Positions 7,202-12,560 of a stretch of 12,560 nt of DNA are shown here, in pieces. The translations under genes were made by a program, and so were the position numbers. Each line of letters opens with the position of its first letter. Position 1 is the stretch's first letter. The notes beneath the pieces are model-generated. The model was not told the DNA's origin, ran no database searches, and worked only from the letters and a program-made list of their open reading frames with translations. Location: contig JALOOK010000056.1 in assembly GCA_025454445.1 (NCBI GenBank), positions 1 to 12,560 of the forward strand. The letters are read 5' to 3'. The DNA is from Oscillatoria sp. Prado101 (GTDB lineage Bacteria; Cyanobacteriota; Cyanobacteriia; Cyanobacteriales; Oscillatoriaceae).

Positions 7202-7305
7202 AATATCCGCCCGCCCCCTCCCAATTCTGCCTAACTAACCAAGAAGAAAAGAGCAAGAAGCCATAAACAATAAGCCAAATCCTCCCCCCTGTCGCCCTCT
7301 TCTTC

Positions 7306-7329
7306 CTTGGCGTCTTGGCGTCTTGGCGG
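7306..7329. repeat. Triple CTTGGCGT tandem between narK and the hemerythrin gene
   Basis: Three 8-base units CTTGGCGT/CTTGGCGT/CTTGGCGG stand after a CTTCTTC stretch. A related pair (CTTGGCGACCTTGGC, about 9389-9403) after TTCCTCTTT copies lies in the narI-narJ gap. I know similar 'CGCCAAGACGCCAAGG' strings as common dispersed repeats in filamentous cyanobacteria. Confidence 0.65.
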
Positions 7330-7362
7330 TTCAATACCTAAATCCCGCTCCTCCCCACCAAC

Positions 7363-8550
7363 CTAATGAATGTGCCGGTGATGGGATGGCGCGGGCGTGT
7401 GCAGGAAAGTTCTGCTGAGAACCAAGCCACAAGTCAGGGCAAAGAGGCTGAAAAAAACGAAGCCCAAAGCATAGCTGCCGGTGACATCCTTGAGAATTCC
7501 CAGCTCAATAGGCGGGAAAAAACCGCCCAGCCCACCGGCAGCCCCTACCAAGCCGGTGACTTTCCCCGTCTGCTGCGGGAAATACTGCGGCACAAGTTTG
7601 AACACGCCGCCATTGCCCAAACCTAACAGCACAGCATAGCCCAAGACACCGGCAGTAAACGGAATCATAGAAGGAACTGCCATCAGCCAGCCGGCGCAAA
7701 ACAAACCGCCGAAAACATAAACGAGGAGTTGCTGTCCGCCAATGCGGTTAGCCAGCCAGCCCCCCACCGGGCGACACCCAGTAGCCAGCACCACAAACAG
7801 CGCCGTGCGAGCACCGGCATCCTCTGGCGTCAGCTCAAACATCTCCTTCAACAGAGTTGGCAAATAGATGCTCAGCGCCACAAACCCGCCAAACGTGAGC
7901 GCATAGAACAAACTCAGCACCCAAGATAGCTTCTCTGTGCGCAGCACCCTCATATTTTCTTGGAAAGTTCTCGGTTTCGCCTTAGTTTCAGCATTGCGAG
8001 CCCAAAATGCGAACACCGCGCCCCACGCCAGAGAAACCGCACCAAAAAGGACAAACGTCGCCGGAATTCCTATCGACTTAGCCAAAACCGGCCCGAAAAA
8101 CACCGCCACCGACTGCCCGATATTTCCAGCGCCGTAAATCCCCAAAGCCGTTCCCTGCTTTTCTGGGGGGAACCAGCGCGAGACAAAGGCAACACCAATC
8201 GCGAAGGATGTCCCCGCCACTCCCAGCCAGAACCCCCAGAACAGCAAGCTGAGATAGGAATGGTTGACAGCCAGCGCTATTGATGGTAGAATACCAAAAC
8301 TCAGCAGGATACTGAACATCAAGCGCCCGCCGAAACGATCTGTCAGTATCCCCATCGGTATCCGCCCCAGAGAACCCAGCAGCACGGGAATCGCAATTGC
8401 CACGCTGGCTTGGGTGAGGGATACCCCCAATTCCTTCCTCCATAAAGGAGCCAAACCCGCTATCAGCCCCCAGTTGGCAAAGGCAATAGCAAAGGCAACG
8501 GTAGCCAGCAAAAGGCTCTTATTAGCTTCCGGCTTGATTGCAGTATTCAT
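7363..8550 (-). CDS. narK: NarK-family nitrate/nitrite transporter (MFS)
   Basis: Complete 395-residue major facilitator with about 12 membrane helices. Both nitrate signatures are clear: the first at about 106-146 (GVAFVSRWFPPEKQGTALG, then IYGAGNIG) and the second at about 310-347 (GLGNGGVFKLVPQYFP, then GLVGAAGGLGGFFPP). The two substrate-binding arginines of the family correspond to R63 (LGRIPMG) and R260 (CRPVGG). It would import nitrate and/or export nitrite across the cytoplasmic membrane. Its ATG overlaps the narI stop codon by four bases (ATGA), and AAAGGAG sits 10 bases upstream inside narI, so translation is probably coupled. The His-rich tail (HHRHIH) is unusual but short. Nothing suggests that this gene is damaged. 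Confidence 0.93.
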   Translation of the reverse strand: MNTAIKPEANKSLLLATVAFAIAFANWGLIAGLAPLWRKELGVSLTQASVAIAIPVLLGSLGRIPMGILTDRFGGRLMFSILLSFGILPSIALAVNHSYLSLLFWGFWLGVAGTSFAIGVAFVSRWFPPEKQGTALGIYGAGNIGQSVAVFFGPVLAKSIGIPATFVLFGAVSLAWGAVFAFWARNAETKAKPRTFQENMRVLRTEKLSWVLSLFYALTFGGFVALSIYLPTLLKEMFELTPEDAGARTALFVVLATGCRPVGGWLANRIGGQQLLVYVFGGLFCAGWLMAVPSMIPFTAGVLGYAVLLGLGNGGVFKLVPQYFPQQTGKVTGLVGAAGGLGGFFPPIELGILKDVTGSYALGFVFFSLFALTCGLVLSRTFLHTPAPSHHRHIH

Positions 8551-9269
8551 GACGCAACCGCTCCTTTTTTCGCTTCAGAATGTGTCCCTTGAGCGGCACG
8601 CACACTCTGGTTCCAAACCACCACTTGCGGAGGACGCCACAGGTACTGCACCGGCACCGCGAGAAAGTGCACCAAGCGCGTAAACGGCAGCAGCGCCACC
8701 AGGAAAAAAGCTCCAGCAATGTGAACTTTCACCATCACAGGCAAATTAGCCACCAGAGAAATATCGGGATTGAGCGCAAAAAGTGACCGCAGATAAGGCG
8801 CAGCAGCGCCGGCATACCAAGAAGAACCCCAGCGGTAAAAAAGAGCAGTCCACACACCGGCAAAAACTTGAACCAGCAGCGCCAGCAACAGCACCACGTC
8901 CATAAACGAAGTGACAGCGCGGATGCGAGCTTGGGTAGCGCGGCGGACAATCAGCATAACGATCCCCCAGAGCGTGAGGAAACCCAACGCCAAGCCGGTG
9001 GATTCTGTCACATAAAGCCGCCAAGGCACCCCATTCCAGGCTAAAACCGACCGTGGGATGAGCAACCCAACCAAGTGACCCGCCAGAATAAGCAACACCC
9101 CATAGTGCCAAGACACCGAACCCCAAAATAGCTGCCGGTTTTCCAGGAACTGGGAAGAAAGACTCGAATAAGAAAAGCGGTTCGTAAAGTAGCGCAAAGG
9201 CGTTACTACAAAAGCGATAACAAGAGCTACATAAGTAAAATTGTCAAATAGATTTTCATTTATTGTCAT
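8547..9269 (-). CDS. narI: Respiratory nitrate reductase gamma subunit (cytochrome b anchor)
   Basis: Complete 240-residue NarI with five predicted membrane helices. The haem b ligand pattern is intact: H55 and H65 in SWHYGVLLILAGHLVG, and H183 and H201 in KVHIAGAFFLVALLPFTRLVH. NarI takes electrons from quinol on the outer face of the membrane and passes them to NarH. The length is close to the usual 225-240. No strong ribosome binding site precedes ATG 9269; the bases before it are AT-rich. It overlaps narK by four bases and is separated from narJ by 176 bases of repeat-like DNA. It is the only NarGHI subunit gene here with no visible lesion. Confidence 0.93.
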   Translation of the reverse strand: MTINENLFDNFTYVALVIAFVVTPLRYFTNRFSYSSLSSQFLENRQLFWGSVSWHYGVLLILAGHLVGLLIPRSVLAWNGVPWRLYVTESTGLALGFLTLWGIVMLIVRRATQARIRAVTSFMDVVLLLALLVQVFAGVWTALFYRWGSSWYAGAAAPYLRSLFALNPDISLVANLPVMVKVHIAGAFFLVALLPFTRLVHFLAVPVQYLWRPPQVVVWNQSVRAAQGTHSEAKKGAVAS

Positions 9270-9445
9270 ATCAAATATTACAAAAAAATCATTGCTACCT
9301 CTTATTCAAACCCGATCTCTAACATCCGGATCACTAACCTAATAAATTCCTCCGCTTCTCTCTCTTTGTTCCTCTTTATTCCTCTTTCTTGGCGACCTTG
9401 GCTCAGGAGCGGTTAAATATCTTAATCTCCTCTCCAAGCCAGAGA
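9270..9445. repeat. narI-narJ gap with low-complexity and CTTGGC repeats
   Basis: The gap contains a pyrimidine-rich direct repeat (TTCCTCTTTATTCCTCTTT, about 9369-9387) running into CTTGGCGACCTTGGC, related to the tandem at 7306-7329. No gene and no clear promoter for narI were seen. Such a gap is unexpected inside an operon that otherwise uses overlaps. Confidence 0.5.
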
Positions 9446-9982
9446 TTATACAGGAGCCGTTTGGCGCATCCCCTCCAGAACCCCCAGCAGCGCCTGAAGT
9501 ACCTCAGCGTAGGGATTTCCCTCCTTAAACCCTTCATTCATCTTGTGCAGTGCCGGCACTAAACAATCTTCAATTAGCTCTTGCGCCAGAATGTCTTCCG
9601 GAGGTATACTTGCAATAAACCCCAGCAATACCGTCAGGTGATCTGCCAGTTCGCTACTTTCTTCCGTAAAGCCACACTCCCGGTACTTTTGCTTAAGTTT
9701 TGCCAGAAACTCCCCGCGTTTGTAGCTTTCCCCAAACAGGTGATAGCCCGGGTAGGGGAAACACACCGGATTCAGATCGAAAGTGCCGGTGTAGATTTCT
9801 TCAAGCAGGCTGGCTGGCGTACTGTCCGCAAATTTCCAGAAACTGCGAACTTTTTCAGATGCCTCCGGGTAATCTATGGCAAGCCGGTGACAGCACTCGC
9901 TGGCTTTCTCCCTAATCCCAGGCGAGGGATACTCTAACAAATCAGCAAACAGTAAATAGAGTTATTGGCGGTTATTCTTCAT
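9446..9982 (-). pseudogene. narJ: Nitrate reductase assembly chaperone NarJ, in-frame stop at codon 7
   Basis: The NarJ/TorD-family chaperone assists Mo-cofactor insertion and membrane docking of NarGH. Family features are FADLLEYPSP at the start, PYPGYHLFGESYKRG (about 62-76 from the TTG at 9940), and SSELADHLTVLLGF. The natural start appears to be ATG 9982, with GGGAAG just upstream, giving MKNNRQ, then TAA (9964-9962), then LYLLFADLLEYP in the same frame. The stop therefore lies inside the conserved beginning of the protein; a single CAA-to-TAA change would produce it. Without it the protein would be about 178 residues. Rescue from TTG 9940 or CTG 9952 would remove only the first few residues, so some NarJ activity is possible. 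The rest of the frame is clean. Confidence 0.82.
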
Positions 9983-10121
9983 AAAATCTTCCCTTTTCTC
10001 TGAGGCGGTTCCGAGGCGAGGCAGAACCTCGCTTGCTGGCATTCCCAGGCGGACTTTGGAACGAGATCGCGAGGGCAAAATCCGGGCATCCGGGCATCCG
10101 GGCATCCAAAATCTGAAATCC
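9983..10121. repeat. narH-narJ gap filled with palindromic and tandem repeats
   Basis: The gap contains the hairpin GCGAGG-CAGAA-CCTCGC (10016-10032), an imperfect TTCCCA...TTGGAA inverted pair (about 10046-10062), and three tandem 8-base units TCCGGGCA (10081-10104) plus a partial fourth. These are short dispersed-repeat types seen in filamentous cyanobacteria. They sit between two genes that normally lie almost back to back. Confidence 0.65.
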
Positions 10122-11607
10122 TTACAGCCCTCGTTCGGGCTTCGTGTGGAAGCCAACACCGGCAGCGCCTTTGTGAGCAGCCGGATCTTCCATCAGTGCG
10201 ATGGCGTATTCCCGGTGCATCGGCGGAACCACAAACCGCTCCTCAAAAGTCGGCAGAGACGTTAAGCGATAAATCGCCTCCCACTTTTCAGGCGTAACAC
10301 CGGCTTCTGCTAGCGCCGATTTTACCTCACTATTTCCCACTTCTCCCATTTGCTCCGCTCGCTTGTACAGCCGCACCGCCATCAATTTGCGGTAAGTTTC
10401 CTTCACCAGCTCTTCATTGCCGGCAGTAAACAGCTTCGCCATGTATTGCACCGGCACGCGGGCGTTATCCAGAGATCCAAAGAAACCGTCGCCAGTCACT
10501 TCATACGTCCCATTTTGAGCCTTGCCCAACACCGGCAGCAAAGGCGGAACATAAAACAGCATCGGCAGCGTGCGGAATTCCGGGTGCAGAGGCAGCGCCA
10601 ATTCCCATTCCTTAACGAACTTGTAGACTGGCGACTTCTGAGCCGCCTCAATCACCGAGGCGTGAACGCCATCTTTCTCCGCTTGTTCAATTATAGCAGG
10701 GTCAAACGGATTCAGGATAAGTTCCCGCTGTTTAGTTACGAGTTCAGATTCGTCAGCTGAGGCAATTTCGTGTATGCGATCCGCATCATATAATACCACA
10801 CCCAGGTAGCGAATGCGACCCACAGTGGAAACATGCCGGCGCTTGGCCAGTTTCCAGACGCGGGAAGCACAAAATGCACTTTTCAGATTTCCCAGACTTC
10901 CAGTTGTAATAAACCTTCTTGTAAGGGCAAGCCGAAACGCAGTAGCGCCAGCCCCGGCAGACATTTTGGTTTACCAGCACAATCCCATCTTCCCCGCGCT
11001 TGTACAGCGCACCCGAAGGGCAAGCCGCCACACAGCTCGGATTCGCGCAGTGGTTGCAGATCCGGGGCAAGTAGAAAAACACCAAGCGCTCTATTTCAAA
11101 CAGCGTCTCCCGCTCAGCGGGAGACAGCGCGTCCAAATTCGGGTCATTCGCCGCATAAATGGGAGAGCCGCTGAGGTCGTCATCCCAGTTTGGGCCGGCC
11201 TTGATGTCGATGTCATCGCCGGTAATCAGAGAAACCGGGCGAGCGGTCGGCTGGTCATTCCCTGCCGGTGCATCAATCAAATCGCCGTATTTATAAGTCC
11301 AAGGCTCGTAATAGTCGTCAATCGTCGGCAGGTGCGGCTGGTGGAAAATATTGGCTAATCCCTTGGCTTTACTGGTAGACCGCAAGTGGATATCGTCCCC
11401 TTCTTTTTCCCAGCCACCTTTGTACTCCTCTTGGTTTTCCCACTGGGTGGGGTAGCCGGTGCCGGGTTTGGTTTCCACATTGTTCCACCACATATATTCA
11501 GTGCCCTGCCGGTCCGTCCAAATATTCTTGCAGGCAACGCTGAAAGTGTGGCAGCCAATGCACTTATCCAAGTGGAACATCATTGAGACTTGGGCGCGGA
11601 TATTCAT
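10122..11607 (-). pseudogene. narH: Respiratory nitrate reductase beta subunit, frameshifted
   Basis: NarH carries the Fe-S clusters that move electrons from NarI to NarG. The first frame (11607 to about 10820) follows Escherichia coli NarH closely, with MNIRAQV...LDKCIGCHT, NNVETKPG, GPNWDDDL, C184/C187/C192/C196, CRGWRYC and CPYKK, and SEKCILC (C244, C247). At C259, in APACFH, the frame is lost. The remainder (VGRIRYLGVVLYDAD ... ALPLHPEFRTLPM ... RFVVPPMHRE) continues in another frame to the stop at 10122. The expected C-x3-C (259/263) is reduced to C-x2-C, consistent with loss of about five bases near 10815-10833. In addition, the first ligand group reads CIGCHTFSVACKN, with Phe at the position of conserved Cys22; TGC to TTC would do this. 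The start is well supported by AAGGAG at 11616-11621. The gene as written cannot make a normal NarH. Confidence 0.88.
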
Positions 11608-11615
11608 AACTTTTA

Positions 11616-11621
11616 CTCCTT
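11616..11621 (-). promoter_or_regulatory. Ribosome binding site of narH
   Basis: AAGGAG on the minus strand stands 8 bases before ATG 11607. The site is well formed even though the gene behind it is broken. Confidence 0.65.
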
Positions 11622-11640
11622 TGTTTTTTTAATCCGTAAT

Positions 11641-11721
11641 GGGGCATTGGGCATTGGGCATTGGGCGTGGGCAATGGAAAAAAATCGGTGTCCAATGCCC
11701 CATGCCCTGTGCCCTGGGCCC
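11641..11721. repeat. GGGCATT heptamer tandem with inverted partner between narG and narH
   Basis: Three GGGCATT units (11642-11662) continue into GGGCGTGGGCAATGG. The inverted block CCAATGCCCCATGCCC... (11692-11721) can fold back on them, giving a long imperfect hairpin with an A-rich loop. Strings of this heptamer are known as short tandemly repeated repetitive sequences in filamentous cyanobacteria. Its position only a few bases beyond the narG stop could stall or end transcripts before narH. Confidence 0.75.
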
Positions 11722-11725
11722 ACTG

Positions 11726-12560
11726 TTAAAACTTCGGCTCGCCTTCCAGCTTGCGCACCCGCACGAAAGTATCGCGGTTAACGCCAGTCGGACCCCAGTA
11801 GTTAAAGCCGTAGCTAAATTGCCCGTAACCGCCCATCATCAGCACCGGCGCCGATCGCGGATGCGCGTCAGGCTGTTCCACCGGCTCGCCGGTTCCCCCG
11901 CAGCGGCGACTTGGGTATGGACATGGTGCGCTCCATCACGTGATAGATGACGCACACCCCTCGGGGAATCCGCGCACTCACCACCCACCGAGTACCACCA
12001 CGCCATTGTCGTTGTAGATTTCCACCCAGTCGTTGTCCACAATCCCGATGGATTCCGCATCCCTGTCATTAATCCAGAACGGCTCAATACCCCTTGACAA
12101 AGTGAGCATCCTGTGATTTTCCGAATACATCGAGTGGATGTGCCATTTGCCGTGAGGCGTCAGGTAGTTGAGGACGATGGATTTGCCCTCAGCCCCGCTC
12201 TTAACCAAATCCCCAGAAATGCGCACGTCCGGTTTCGGCTTGTAGGTGGGCAGGTTTTCCCCAAAGGCGATATACCCTTCGTGGTCTAGGTAAAAGTGCT
12301 GCCGGCCCGTGAGAGTGAGCCTGGGCACTAGCCGATCGACATTCAGGCAGTAGGCAGAATAGGGACGCCCGTCATTCGTCAAACCTGTCCAGCAAGGGCT
12401 TGTCAGCAGCCGGCGGGGTTGCTGCACGATGTCGCTGAACTGGTAGCGCACACCGCGCGTCTTCAAAGGCCAGATCCACTAGCGGCAAACCAACTTTTTT
12501 CTCCTCAGCTTGGAAAGCGCGGTAAGCCACTTCCCCATTCGTTTCCGGTGCCAGGTGCAC
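11726..12560 (-). pseudogene. narG: Respiratory nitrate reductase alpha subunit, C-terminal part, four frameshifts
   Basis: This is the last roughly 280 codons of NarG, the Mo-bis-MGD subunit that reduces nitrate; the 5' part lies beyond the window edge. Clear NarG pieces appear in different frames. 12560 to about 12463 gives HLAPETNGEVAYRAFQAEEK and LVDLAFE. From there to about 11993 reads TRGVRYQFSDIVQQPRRLL, TLTGRQHFYLDHEGY, YKPKPDVRISGDLV, LTPHGKWHIHS and DNDWVEIYNDNG. About 11992-11871 gives VVSARIPRGVCVIYHVMER and SIPKSPLRGN. About 11877-11850 gives NSLTRIRDR. 11848 to TAA 11726 gives VLMMGGYGQFSYGFNYWGP and NRDTFVRVRKLEGEPKF. The joins at about 12463, 11993, 11875 and 11850 are small insertions or deletions. 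VPRLTLTGRQ also differs from the VPWRTL that I would expect. Conservation on both sides of each join is high, so the damage is recent or is a sequencing artefact. Confidence 0.9.

Noticed and set aside
9962..10159. Separate 65-residue gene ending MKNNRQ
   Set aside because: Only the last six codons are meaningful, as the start of narJ before its stop. The rest reads through the tandem and palindromic repeats of the narH-narJ gap.
10813..11358. Long plus-strand open frames opposite narH
   Set aside because: They are antisense shadows. The minus-strand frame carries the NarH Cys motifs.
11641..11721. CRISPR-like array
   Set aside because: The units are 7 bases and directly adjacent with no spacers. 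This is a tandem heptamer repeat.
11839..12087. Independent 82-residue gene within the narG region
   Set aside because: Only NSLTRIRD within it belongs to NarG; the remainder is the wrong frame of narG sequence.

Overview
The window looks like filamentous-cyanobacterial DNA. This rests on recognised cyanobacterial-type proteins (a small one-helix protein, a YtxH protein, a DUF948 protein, a 490-residue membrane protein and a phage-type integrase) and on abundant short dispersed repeats: palindromes built on AAACCCGGTTT, and GGGCATT and CTTGGCGT tandems. Genus-level identity cannot be read from the sequence alone. No tRNA, rRNA or CRISPR array was found.

Layout. (1) 9-1238 encodes a two-helix membrane protein with an HD-GYP cyclic-di-GMP phosphodiesterase domain. 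Its extreme C-terminus loses family similarity where a complete tyrosine recombinase begins (1228-2364), so this looks like a junction. (2) 2365-3095 is gene-free and repeat-rich, with two MITE-like elements whose ends share TATAGC...GCTATA. (3) 3096-6135 (+ strand) carries four envelope-type genes: a 105-residue one-helix protein, a YtxH protein, a DUF948/YtxG-like protein and a 490-residue membrane protein of unknown function. (4) 6136-6439 holds a second copy of the first MITE. (5) 6440-12560 (- strand) is a dissimilatory nitrate-reduction cluster in the order narG, narH, narJ, narI, narK, then a DUF438-hemerythrin gene.

How the genes fit together. NarGHI would be a membrane nitrate reductase (NarG catalytic Mo subunit, NarH Fe-S subunit, NarI haem b anchor), NarJ its assembly chaperone and NarK a nitrate/nitrite transporter. 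The DUF438-hemerythrin protein is a plausible NO or O2 sensor or protector for the same pathway. A respiratory nar cluster is unusual in a cyanobacterium, where the assimilatory NarB enzyme is the norm.

The main surprise is that the cluster is broken as written. The visible C-terminal part of narG has four frameshifts. narH has one frameshift plus a Cys-to-Phe change at a conserved Fe-S ligand. narJ has an in-frame TAA at codon 7. narI, narK and the hemerythrin gene are intact. Repeats sit in every intergenic gap of the cluster except narI-narK, which overlap. Either narGHJ is decaying recently, or this stretch has sequencing errors; raw reads would decide.
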